This document shows positions 18,077 to 26,493 of a stretch of DNA of 64,000 nucleotides, piece after piece. The notes below the pieces were generated by a model, which worked only from the letters and a program-made list of their open reading frames with translations, was not told the origin of the DNA and ran no database searches. Every line of letters begins with the position of its first letter. The first letter of the stretch is position 1. Source of the DNA: G041200185 sp041200185 (GTDB lineage Bacteria; Pseudomonadota; Alphaproteobacteria; BNTO01); the NCBI GenBank assembly GCA_041200185.1, contig CP165730.1, positions 62,001-126,000 on the forward strand. The letters run 5' to 3'. A program made the position numbers and the translations under genes.

Positions 18077-18799
18077 CTATCCTCTAAAATCCCTCGCCAC
18101 GATATAAATCTCTGCAGAATCAGCACGACTTGCTGGAGGCTTAAAGTGGTCAATCCTCTGAAATTGCTGCTTGAGAATGGCAAGAAGGGCGGATGGTGTT
18201 CCTCCCCTTAAGACTTTGGCAACAAAGACACCACCGGGTGCAAGGACCTGTAAGGCAAAGCTCGCCGCTGTCTGAACAAGAGTCACAATGCGGATATAGT
18301 CGACTTTGGGGATCCCACAGGCTGAAGCAGCCATATCACTGAGGACAACATCAACAGCACGTGATTGAAGATGCTGTTGTAGAACCGCGACAGTATCCTC
18401 CTCCGTGAAATCGCCCTTAAGGAAAATAACACTGTCCAAAGGAGAAATATCCTGTAGATCAACGCCCAGTATAAGACTCTGAGGAGATCGCTTGGCTGCG
18501 ACCTGCAACCAACCACCCGGCGCACAACCAAGATCAACAATGACCTGATGGGGTTGAAAAATGCGGTATTTCTCATCAATTTCGAGCAATTTGAACGCCG
18601 CTCTTGAGCGAAATCCTTCAGCTTTGGCTCGCACCACGTAAGGATCGTTGAGTTGGCGTAGCAACCACTTTTTGGATGAAACGGTCCTCTTTTTTGGACT
18701 GGTAAGAACCCGAACGTGTGAAAAACGAGCCCCTACTGACGCGCCCTTCCTGCTTCCTTGGGCAGCTACTGATTTCGAATAAGGGGCCTTCAGCGTCAT
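18077..18799 (-). CDS. rlmE: 23S rRNA (U2552-2'-O) methyltransferase
   Basis: The product (about 240 residues) is RlmE/FtsJ, which methylates U2552 of 23S rRNA late in 50S assembly using SAM. Motifs: DPYVVRAKAEGFRSRAAFKL (Lys of the K-D-K-E tetrad), SAM site VIDLGCAPGGW-like VDLGCAPGGWLQVA, VVLSDMAAS (Asp), FVAKVLRGG (Lys) and SAEIYIVA (Glu). The basic N-terminal tail is common in alphaproteobacteria. The ATG at 18799 overlaps the frr stop region; a TTG at 18811 is an alternative start with AAGGAT upstream. Co-transcribed with frr. Confidence 0.93.
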   Translation of the reverse strand: MTLKAPYSKSVAAQGSRKGASVGARFSHVRVLTSPKKRTVSSKKWLLRQLNDPYVVRAKAEGFRSRAAFKLLEIDEKYRIFQPHQVIVDLGCAPGGWLQVAAKRSPQSLILGVDLQDISPLDSVIFLKGDFTEEDTVAVLQQHLQSRAVDVVLSDMAASACGIPKVDYIRIVTLVQTAASFALQVLAPGGVFVAKVLRGGTPSALLAILKQQFQRIDHFKPPASRADSAEIYIVARDFRG

Positions 18800-18800
18800 C

Positions 18801-19370
18801 CTAAACGGCAAGAATATCCTTCTGCTTCTTTTCGAGCGCGAAGTCGATGTCTTTTATGTGCTGGTCTGTTATCCGCTGCGTCTCGTCACTAAGTCGGTGT
18901 AGGTCATCTTCCGTTAGGGTTCCTTCTTTCTCGCCCTTCTTAAGGCTCTCCATAGCGTCACGTCGAACGTTCCGGATAGCCACACGGGCCTCCTCAGCAT
19001 AACGAGCAGCCACCTTACCCAGCTCCTGACGACGTTCTTCCGTCAGAGGAGGCATAGGGATTCTCAAAGTTTGACCATCTACAGTCGGGTTAAGACCAAG
19101 GTCCGACTCTCGGATAGCCTTATCGACAGCCTTCACCATCGACTTATCCCAAACCTGAACAACGAGCATACGTGCATCAGGAGCGCTGACTGTACCGACT
19201 TGCTGCAAAGGCACGAGGCTCCCATAGGCATCAACGCGCAGAGGGTCAAGCAACCCAACAGAGGCACGATTAGTCCGGATTCCTTGAAATTCCTGCAAGA
19301 GCGCTTCAACTGTTGCCGTCATTCGCGCATCAAAACTCACAAGCCTTTCGTCAACAGAACCCTTCGCCAT
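18801..19370 (-). CDS. frr: Ribosome recycling factor
   Basis: The 189-residue product splits post-termination ribosomes together with EF-G. The family motifs are present: LQEFQGIRTNRASVGLLDPL near residue 25, VQVWDKSMVKAVDKAIRESD, and LGLNPTVDGQTLRIPMPPLTEERR. Typical length is ~185. The usual neighbours pyrH and uppS are absent; rlmE overlaps its 3' end. Confidence 0.97.
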   Translation of the reverse strand: MAKGSVDERLVSFDARMTATVEALLQEFQGIRTNRASVGLLDPLRVDAYGSLVPLQQVGTVSAPDARMLVVQVWDKSMVKAVDKAIRESDLGLNPTVDGQTLRIPMPPLTEERRQELGKVAARYAEEARVAIRNVRRDAMESLKKGEKEGTLTEDDLHRLSDETQRITDQHIKDIDFALEKKQKDILAV

Positions 19371-19553
19371 ACAACCTCCAGCCTTGAAGAGATACCCCCT
19401 GTCATAAGATCATTGTACAAAAAGTGTCTGAGGAAATCTACGGGACTCACAAAGGGACTACGATAACGGCCCATTCATCTGACTGGAGCTCAGAGCATAT
19501 CCTCGTATCCATATCTCAAAGTCAGTTGGGAGTTGCCTCTTCTAAGTTACCTA

Positions 19554-19967
19554 TTAAAGTCGGCGGATTTTGTCGAGCCACTGTTTTCTGAGAGAGACGC
19601 AGTTGGCACGGTGAGAGATCTCGTAGACTGTAACTCGGGCCACGACGCTATCAACTCCTTCACCAAGAGATCTAGCGTAGAGGATCAAAGGACAGCGATA
19701 AAGAATTAAGTCCCTTCCTTTTGAGTTTTTGCGCAATCGATAGAGACCGAGAAGTTCATTCCTTTTTTTAATCTTGAGTTCCTGTAAAACGGCTGACTCT
19801 GCAAAATTCTCAACAATAATCTGAGTTTCATAGAGCAATTTCTGGATTTTAGTTGGACAGCAAAGCAACGTATTAGATGCATATTCGTGGATTTGACGGA
19901 GCGAAGGCAGCGCCTCAATAGCCGCATCGCTGGTTGCTGGTAAAAGATCTGGATGGCTCTGTTCCAT
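19554..19967 (-). CDS. Zincin-type metallopeptidase family protein with lost active site
   Basis: The 137-residue protein resembles the small DUF1025/zincin family, known from LPxxIRxxL..N..I.VEDFA at the start, ELLGLYxG, IxLYRRPIL and a C-terminal HEIGHHFG. Here the counterparts are IIVENFAESAVLQEL, NELLGLYRL, LILYRCPLILYA and VTVYEISHRANC. The first zinc His is replaced by Tyr and the glycine and third His are gone, so catalysis is unlikely. The loop between GLY and LYR is also short. GAGGG lies 5 bases before the ATG. It may be drifting to a pseudogene or kept for a non-catalytic role. Confidence 0.6.
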   Translation of the reverse strand: MEQSHPDLLPATSDAAIEALPSLRQIHEYASNTLLCCPTKIQKLLYETQIIVENFAESAVLQELKIKKRNELLGLYRLRKNSKGRDLILYRCPLILYARSLGEGVDSVVARVTVYEISHRANCVSLRKQWLDKIRRL

Positions 19968-20138
19968 GAATCCCTCGGTTTATCGTTTACTGACAGTCCC
20001 ATTATAGGTTCCAAATGATTAAGAAAATGTTTTCAAATCCTCAGATAATCAAACTTTTTGTCATTTTTTACACTTGAAAGAATTGACAAGTTATGCGTTC
20101 GAGTATTACTTATACAATTATGAAAAATTAGAGAATAA

Positions 20139-20159
20139 AAGATGGGCTATTTAAAAACT
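20139..20159 (+). repeat. 21-bp repeat, copy 1
   Basis: The sequence containing GATGGGCTATTTAAAAACT is identical to 53553-53573. Both copies sit upstream of a plus-strand ORF with a good Shine-Dalgarno. Confidence 0.7.
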
Positions 20160-20209
20160 GGACTTCGGAGTACCTTTTAGGTGATAATGTGACTATAAGA
20201 AGAGATGAG

Positions 20210-20234
20210 GCGGGCCGCCCAGCGGTGGCGCCGC
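20210..20234 (+). promoter_or_regulatory. GC-rich hairpin upstream of nusA
   Basis: GCGG-GCCGCC, loop CAGC, GGTGGC-(G)-CCGC: ten pairs with one bulge, in an otherwise AT-rich leader. There is no T tail. It could be a terminator for an upstream transcript or a regulatory structure. Confidence 0.4.
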
Positions 20235-20247
20235 GGTTGGTTAGTCG

Positions 20248-20276
20248 TTGGATTTTAATGCGAAAGTAGGTATAAA
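20248..20276 (+). promoter_or_regulatory. nusA promoter
   Basis: TTGGAT, 17-base spacer, TATAAA, about 60 bases before the chosen nusA start. Confidence 0.55.
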
Positions 20277-20336
20277 TAAGCGGGGAGCATATAAGGCTCT
20301 CGGGAGGTTTTGTGTGTTGACTGTAGAGGGTTGCTT

Positions 20337-21911
20337 GTGACAAGTCGGAAAATTAAAACTGTTGAGAAGCCAGAGGTTCGGCAACCACGGCCAGAGCTCC
20401 TTCAGGTCGCGGAGTCCGTAGCGCGGGAGAAAGGCATTACCAAGGAAGAGGCTCTGGCTGCGGTTGAGGGGGCAGTTCAGCGCGCGGCGAGCGCCAAGTA
20501 TGGCCTGGAACATAATATCCGCGTCCGCATTGACCGAACAACCGGGGAGATTGATATTTGGCGAGTTATTACGGTTGTTGACGAAGTAACGAACCCTTTG
20601 TGCGAGGTTTCGCTTGAAGATGCGAAGTTGCAAGAGCCGGATGCTGAACTGGGTTACGAGTTCACAGAGCTGCTGCCGCCTCTGGAATATGGGCGAGCTG
20701 CTGCTTTGGGGGGACGCCAGATCATTGTTCAGAAAATCCGTGAGGCGGAACGCGAGCACCAGTACGCGGAGTTTGAGGGGCGCAAGGGTGAAATCGTGAG
20801 CGGTATTGTCAAACACGCTGACAATCGCCAGGTTATTGTCGATATCGGCCAGACAGAAGGTGTTTTGTATGCAGAAGATGGAATTCCTCGTCAGGCGTTT
20901 CATGCGGGAGAGCGTATCAAGGCCTTGTTGGTGGATATCCGTCCAGAATCGAGCGGGCCGATGCTGATTTTGTCTCGAGCACATAACGATTTTTTGGCGA
21001 AGCTGTTCGAGCAAGATGTTACTGAAGTCTATGATGGTCTGATTAAGATTGTATCTGTGGCACGCGATCCTGGGAGTCGTGCAAAAATGGCGGTGTATTC
21101 GCCTGATAATCGCGTCGATGCTGTAGGAATGTGCGTGGGCGTACGGGGAAGTCGCGTTCAGAGCATTTCAGCTGAGCTGCAAAACGAGAGGATTGATATT
21201 ATTCCCTGGTCAGCGGACCCTGCGACTTATGTGATCAACGCTTTGTCCTTGCAAGAGGTAGAACGCGTCGTGATTGACGAAGACGAAGAGAAGGTTGATG
21301 TGATCGTCGGTGACGATTTCCTTAGCCAGGCTATTGGACGACGTGGTCAGAATGTTCGCTTGGCGTCGTTGCTGACGGGATGGAAGATTGTTGTCGTTCC
21401 GGCCTCGGAGGACTCAGCGCGTAGGTCAGCGGAAAACACAGCAAGGGTTAGAGTTCTCGTGGAAGTCCTTGGTATCGACGATATGATGGCCCAGCTATTG
21501 ATTTCAGAGGGGTTTGTTACGGTTGACGATATAGCTCAGTCAGAAGTCGAAGATTTTCTGGCCATTGAGGGAATCACGGAAAGTGTCGCGCGGGATCTTC
21601 ACCAGAAGGCCGTTCAGTTCGCAGAAGAGCAAGAGCAAATGTTCTTTAAGAAATGCGAAGAGCTTGGAATTCAAGACGATTTCCTAGAACTTCCTAATCT
21701 AGATATCTCGATGTTCAATAAGCTTCTGGATGCTGGTATTCGTACCGTTGAGGACGTTGCAGATCTTTCGACGGATGAATTGCTAGATATCATCCAAGAC
21801 GGCAGTCTACCGAGAACAAAGGCAGAGGCGGTCATTATGGAAGCGCGAAAAGGATGGTTCGCCAGCGATTCATCAGAGGAGAAGGTTTTGGAGACCTCTT
21901 CGAAGAGGTAA
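20337..21911 (+). CDS. nusA: Transcription termination/antitermination factor NusA
   Basis: The 524-residue product modulates RNA polymerase pausing, termination and antitermination. It shows the N-terminal domain (ESVAREKGITKEEALAAVEGAV), an S1 domain (GEIVSGIVKHADNRQVIVDIG), KH domains (VGMCVGVRGSRVQSISAEL and FLSQAIGRRGQNVRLASLLTGW), and C-terminal helix-hairpin-helix/acidic repeats (FLAIEGITE). The GTG at 20337 has AGAGGG 7 bases upstream; a TTG at 20310 is possible but too close to its Shine-Dalgarno. infB follows after 40 bases without the usual ylxR. Confidence 0.97.
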   Translation: MTSRKIKTVEKPEVRQPRPELLQVAESVAREKGITKEEALAAVEGAVQRAASAKYGLEHNIRVRIDRTTGEIDIWRVITVVDEVTNPLCEVSLEDAKLQEPDAELGYEFTELLPPLEYGRAAALGGRQIIVQKIREAEREHQYAEFEGRKGEIVSGIVKHADNRQVIVDIGQTEGVLYAEDGIPRQAFHAGERIKALLVDIRPESSGPMLILSRAHNDFLAKLFEQDVTEVYDGLIKIVSVARDPGSRAKMAVYSPDNRVDAVGMCVGVRGSRVQSISAELQNERIDIIPWSADPATYVINALSLQEVERVVIDEDEEKVDVIVGDDFLSQAIGRRGQNVRLASLLTGWKIVVVPASEDSARRSAENTARVRVLVEVLGIDDMMAQLLISEGFVTVDDIAQSEVEDFLAIEGITESVARDLHQKAVQFAEEQEQMFFKKCEELGIQDDFLELPNLDISMFNKLLDAGIRTVEDVADLSTDELLDIIQDGSLPRTKAEAVIMEARKGWFASDSSEEKVLETSSKR

Positions 21912-21951
21912 CTACAGTTAGAAAAAAGGTTGGGGTTTTAAATAGGTTCTT

Positions 21952-24687
21952 ATGACTGATTCGGGTCCATCAAATTCACAATCTCCAAGATCGGGTTTTG
22001 GAGGAGCACAAAGAGGGTCTCGTGCGCGGACCGTCACAGTCGAGGTGCGCCGAAAGAAGGTGAGTCTTCTCGACCGTAAGAAGGCGTTGACGGGAGGAGC
22101 GGTAGCTCCTGACCCAGCTCGCGCGAAGGAGTTGGTAAAGTCGGCAAGTGGACTAACGGATTCTGAAGTTGATGCCAGAATGCAGGCTTTAAAGAAAGCT
22201 TCACAAACACCTCCTCGTCAGGAGCGAAGAGTTTCCTCGGAGCTTTCTGAGGACGAACGGCAAGAACCAAAGGAGGTATCATCGCCCTCGTCAGATGAGG
22301 TAGTTCAGTCCGAAGCAAGTCATCTTGAAAGGGAACCTCGCCCTTCATCCAAACCCGAAGAAGGGGAACGTGAAGAGCGAGTGAGGCTCGAAAATCCGGC
22401 AAGAATGCCTGACCGTAGGCCGGGAGCACCTGGAAAAGATGGTCGCGTCGTGTCAACGAGGCGCGTTCCTATGTCACGTCGCGCTGCTGAGCCGGTTTCG
22501 CCCAAGCGCACAGCCCCCGTTATCTTACGAGCAGCAAGCTATGGACCCAGTCCACAGCAAGTGGCACGTGAAAAAGAATTGGCTCGTAAGAAGGCTGAAG
22601 AAACTTCGACTTCCTCGTCGCGTTCGAATGATAAGCCGAGGAGGGATGCACCTTTTTCGCCAGGCGCTGGCCGGGCGGATGCTCTTTTCTTGTCAGGCAA
22701 GGATTCTCACTCACGGCCTGCAAAAGCGCGTAAAGTCCTTGAGGATTTGGATCGCAACGAGACGTCAAGGACGAAAAGAACGACCATGGAAACTCCGCGA
22801 CGCCTAACGAAACGCGTTTTGACGCGCTTTATGGATGACGAAGAGGAGACTCGCTTCCGCTCAGAGGCGTCCTTTAAGCGGGCGCTAAAAAAGCGTTCGA
22901 GAGTAGCCAAGACGGAAGCTGCAAAGGTTATTCGCGATGTCGTCATTCCTGATACTATCACGGTGGGAGAGCTTTCTAGCCGTATGGCTGTCAGCAGCGC
23001 TCTCGTCATTAAGTCGCTCATGAAGCTTGGCATCCTCGCTTCAATGAACCAAGTCATTGATGGTGATACGGCGGAACTCATTTGCGTTGAATTCGGGCAT
23101 AGGCCTAAACGCACATCAGAAGAGGACCTTGAAATGGGGGTTCGGCGCGCAGAAGATCGTCCGGAGGATATGCTTCCTCGACCTGCCATTATTACCGTCA
23201 TGGGGCATGTTGACCACGGGAAAACATCACTGCTGGACGCCCTCCGTAAAACGGATGTGATTTCGACAGAGTTTGGCGGAATTACGCAACATATCGGTGC
23301 TTACCAAATTGTCACACCATTTTCCGATGCAAGGATTACCTTTTTAGATACGCCAGGACATGCAGCTTTCAGTGAGATGCGAGCACGAGGAGCGAATGTA
23401 ACGGACATCGTCGTGCTTGTGATTGCTGCGGACGACTCAGTGAATGCTCAGACGGTTGAGGCTATCGCCCACGCCAAGGCTGCAGGCGCGACGATGATTG
23501 TAGCGATTAACAAGATCGATAAACCAACAGCGGATCCTCAACGTATTCGAACAGAGCTTTTAAACCAGGGTGTTGTTTTGGAAGAATATGGCGGGGACGT
23601 TTTAGCTGTGGAGATTTCCGCAAAACAGGGGACCAACCTCGATAAGCTGGTCGAAACGATTTTACTGCAGGCGGAAATTTTGGAGCTCAAAGCCAATCCA
23701 GAAGGGCCCGCAGAGGGAACAGTTATCGAGGCGTCTGTTGCCAAGGGGCGTGGCATTGTAGCCACCGTTTTGGTGCAAAAGGGAACTTTAAAACCAGGAG
23801 ATATTTTCGTGGCAGGAACGGAGTTCGGACGCGTGAAAACGATGCAAGATTTCCGTGGACAAAAGGTCACGCATGCAGGGCCATCTTGCCCTGTAGGGGT
23901 CCTTGGATTCAATGGTGTACCAAGAGCAGGAGATTCATTCCTTGTTGTCGAATCTGAACAAAAGGCGAGAGAAATTGCTGAGCATAGACGTCAGGTTCGC
24001 CACGAAAAGGAGATGGTGGCTATTCGGCCTATGTCGGCGGAGCAGATGATGAGCCAGATTGCTCAAGGCGAGGAGAAAGTCTTTAACATTGTCCTTAAGG
24101 CGGATACACACGGGTCCCTGGAAGCCATCACGAATAACTTGTCGAAGTTGTCTGTTGAAAATGTTACAGCTGAGGTTGTTCATGGAGGGGTGGGTGATAT
24201 CAATGAGACGGACGCCATGTTAGCTAAAGCGTCTCAGGCCAGCCTCATCGGTTTTAACGTTCGGGCAACACCACAGGCAAAGGTTTTAGCGCACAGGGAA
24301 GGCGTATCTATCAGTTACTACACCATCGTTTACGAACTCTTCGAGAGCGTTGAAAAGAGGATGCGTGGCCTTTTGGCCCCAAAGTTCGAGGAGAATGTTT
24401 TGGGGCAGGCGGAGTTGCGTGTCGTTTTCTCAAAAGGAAAAGTCACCAAAATTGCTGGGTGTTATGTGCGTTCAGGTTTGGTTCGTCGGTCAAATTCACA
24501 GATCCGCGTGTTGCGTGGGAATGAGACGATCTTTACTGGGAAGATTGAAACCATGAAGCATGAAAAGGATGATATCAAGGAGTCGCGTGAAGGTCATGAG
24601 TGTGGTATTATCCTCGACGGGTTCAATGATTTAAAAGTGGGAGATATACTCGAGTGTTTCGAGATCGTCGAAGTTAAGCCAGAGTAA
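21952..24687 (+). CDS. infB: Translation initiation factor IF-2
   Basis: The 911-residue GTPase delivers initiator tRNA to the 30S subunit. A long charged, low-complexity N-terminal region (to about residue 320) is followed by the IF2_N domain and the GTPase core: GHVDHGKTSLLDAL, DTPGHAAFSEMRARGA, NKIDKP. Domains II-IV follow, including DTHGSLEAI and the C-terminal KMEHEKDDIKE-like KHEKDDIKESREGHECG. It is probably co-transcribed with nusA. rbfA and truB, its usual partners, do not follow. Confidence 0.98.
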   Translation: MTDSGPSNSQSPRSGFGGAQRGSRARTVTVEVRRKKVSLLDRKKALTGGAVAPDPARAKELVKSASGLTDSEVDARMQALKKASQTPPRQERRVSSELSEDERQEPKEVSSPSSDEVVQSEASHLEREPRPSSKPEEGEREERVRLENPARMPDRRPGAPGKDGRVVSTRRVPMSRRAAEPVSPKRTAPVILRAASYGPSPQQVAREKELARKKAEETSTSSSRSNDKPRRDAPFSPGAGRADALFLSGKDSHSRPAKARKVLEDLDRNETSRTKRTTMETPRRLTKRVLTRFMDDEEETRFRSEASFKRALKKRSRVAKTEAAKVIRDVVIPDTITVGELSSRMAVSSALVIKSLMKLGILASMNQVIDGDTAELICVEFGHRPKRTSEEDLEMGVRRAEDRPEDMLPRPAIITVMGHVDHGKTSLLDALRKTDVISTEFGGITQHIGAYQIVTPFSDARITFLDTPGHAAFSEMRARGANVTDIVVLVIAADDSVNAQTVEAIAHAKAAGATMIVAINKIDKPTADPQRIRTELLNQGVVLEEYGGDVLAVEISAKQGTNLDKLVETILLQAEILELKANPEGPAEGTVIEASVAKGRGIVATVLVQKGTLKPGDIFVAGTEFGRVKTMQDFRGQKVTHAGPSCPVGVLGFNGVPRAGDSFLVVESEQKAREIAEHRRQVRHEKEMVAIRPMSAEQMMSQIAQGEEKVFNIVLKADTHGSLEAITNNLSKLSVENVTAEVVHGGVGDINETDAMLAKASQASLIGFNVRATPQAKVLAHREGVSISYYTIVYELFESVEKRMRGLLAPKFEENVLGQAELRVVFSKGKVTKIAGCYVRSGLVRRSNSQIRVLRGNETIFTGKIETMKHEKDDIKESREGHECGIILDGFNDLKVGDILECFEIVEVKPE

Positions 24688-24732
24688 GCTAGCCTTCGAG
24701 GTCTTTGCGCTCAAATTTATTCGTTAGGTTTT

Positions 24733-26466
24733 ATGAAACAGTTAAGATTCATGCGGTTAACTCGCATCTCGCCGGCGTTTTACCCAAAGACGTATACGGT
24801 GCTTAGAGAGGGTTATTCCTTCTCAACATTCATATGTGATTTACAGGCTGCTTTATCGGTAGCGATTGTATCGTTACCGCTCGCCATGGCTTTGGCAATA
24901 GCGGCGGGATGTACACCGGACAGAGGGCTGTATACAGCGGTTATAGCCGGTTTTCTGGTTTCCCTACTAGGGGGATCTCGTCATCAGGTTGCTGGACCGA
25001 CGGCGGCTTTTGTTGTTGTTATTTTTAACATCATCCACAAATTTGGCTATGACGGTCTGGTCGTTGCAACAGCTATGGCAGGGGTTATGCTCATTGGCGC
25101 AGGAATGCTGCGATTAGGGACAATCATTAAATACATTCCCTTGCCAATTACGGCTGGCTTTACAACAGGAATCGGACTGACTCTTTTTGTAGGACAGATT
25201 AAGGATTTATTGGGATTAGAGATTGGTGAGGTGCCGGGGCCTTTCTTAGAAAAGATCGAATGTTTAGGAAGTCATATAGCTTCCGCGGATATGCAGACAT
25301 GCATCCTGAGCGTCATGACTGTTTTGCTTATCTTTGGCCTGAAGAAGTGGAAACCCCGTGTTCCCGGTTTTCTCGTAGCGTTTTTATTCAGCGCCTTTTT
25401 AACAGCTTGGTTAGATTTAGATATAGCAACCATTGGCTCGAAGTTTGGAGCTCTGCCACACTCTCTGCCGAAGCCAACGTTGCCACACGTTCCGTGGTCA
25501 ACTATTGTACAGTTGTTTCCTTCGGCCTTCACCATCGCTTTTCTAGCAGGCATTGAGTCGTTGTTGTCATGTGTCATCGCTGATAGCTTAGCAGGAACGA
25601 AACACAGGTCAAATTGCGAGCTGATTGCTCAAGGTGTAGGAAATATTGCAGCAGTTATGTTTGGTGGTATCCCAGCGACAGGAGCCTTGGCGCGTACAGC
25701 TACGAACGTGCGTGCAGGTGCCAAAACGCCTATTGCAGGGATGTTGCACGCTGTATTCATTTTGTGCCTTATGTACTTTTTTGCACCTTATGCTAAAGGA
25801 ATTCCCTTGTCGTGCTTGGCGTCTATCCTGGTTGTTGTTTCTGTAAATATGGTGGACTGGGAGGGAATCAAATACATGATCCGAGCCACAAAGAGTGACC
25901 GCACCGTATTTGCTGTTACGTTTTTCTTGACTTTGTTTGTTGATATCACGATTGCAATTGAAGTTGGAGCTTTGCTGTCGATGCTCTTTTTCACGAGCAG
26001 AATGATTGAGATTACTGAGAAGCGTGTGGCGCAACTGGAGGAGCACCATGTTGCCACAGAGGAACCTCATGAAAGGCACGCCGACTGGAAGCCATATGAA
26101 CACGGCCTTTCTCAGCTGCCGAATGAGATCGAGATGATCCACATTGCCGGTCCGTTTTTCTTTGGCGTGGCTGCACGAGTGAAGGATATTCTCGATAAAT
26201 TGGCGGCTTCCCCACGCGTTATTATCCTAGATATGCGAAACGTACCGTTCATTGACGCAAGTGGGGTCCTCGTTCTTAAGAACTTTATGTCGCAAGCCAA
26301 AGCTCGGAGGATTTACGTCATCCTGACTTCCGTCGAAAAGAAGGTTAAGAAAGTCCTCCTTAAGATGAGTGGGCATAATGACCACGCCTACGGAGAAATT
26401 GTGGATGATCCTGATGAGGCCATCCGTCTCGCGTACGAGATCCGCGAAAAGCAACTGACATCGTAG
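24733..26466 (+). CDS. SulP-family anion transporter with STAS domain
   Basis: The 577-residue protein has a SulP (SLC26) membrane core: ALSVAIVSLPLAMALAIAAGCTPDRGLYTAVIAG and GGSRHQVAGPTAAFVV are the signature N-terminal segments. A cytoplasmic STAS domain (about 465-565) ends with VIILDMRNVPFIDASGVLVL. Relatives carry sulphate, bicarbonate or dicarboxylates; the substrate is not predictable here. It lies 45 bases after infB on the same strand and may be read with it. A low-complexity His/Glu linker precedes STAS. Confidence 0.9.
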   Translation: MKQLRFMRLTRISPAFYPKTYTVLREGYSFSTFICDLQAALSVAIVSLPLAMALAIAAGCTPDRGLYTAVIAGFLVSLLGGSRHQVAGPTAAFVVVIFNIIHKFGYDGLVVATAMAGVMLIGAGMLRLGTIIKYIPLPITAGFTTGIGLTLFVGQIKDLLGLEIGEVPGPFLEKIECLGSHIASADMQTCILSVMTVLLIFGLKKWKPRVPGFLVAFLFSAFLTAWLDLDIATIGSKFGALPHSLPKPTLPHVPWSTIVQLFPSAFTIAFLAGIESLLSCVIADSLAGTKHRSNCELIAQGVGNIAAVMFGGIPATGALARTATNVRAGAKTPIAGMLHAVFILCLMYFFAPYAKGIPLSCLASILVVVSVNMVDWEGIKYMIRATKSDRTVFAVTFFLTLFVDITIAIEVGALLSMLFFTSRMIEITEKRVAQLEEHHVATEEPHERHADWKPYEHGLSQLPNEIEMIHIAGPFFFGVAARVKDILDKLAASPRVIILDMRNVPFIDASGVLVLKNFMSQAKARRIYVILTSVEKKVKKVLLKMSGHNDHAYGEIVDDPDEAIRLAYEIREKQLTS

Positions 26467-26493
26467 CCAGTGGCCTTTCGCGGTTGTTATCCC

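Larger units (their letters stand above)
19968..20336. other. Intergenic/leader region between zincin-like gene and nusA
   Basis: Divergent promoter region. It contains a 21-bp repeat (20139-20159), a GC-rich hairpin (20210-20234) and a sigma70-like promoter (20248-20276) for nusA. A TTGACA at 20085 has no clear -10 at the right distance. The rimP gene that usually precedes nusA is not here. Confidence 0.5.
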
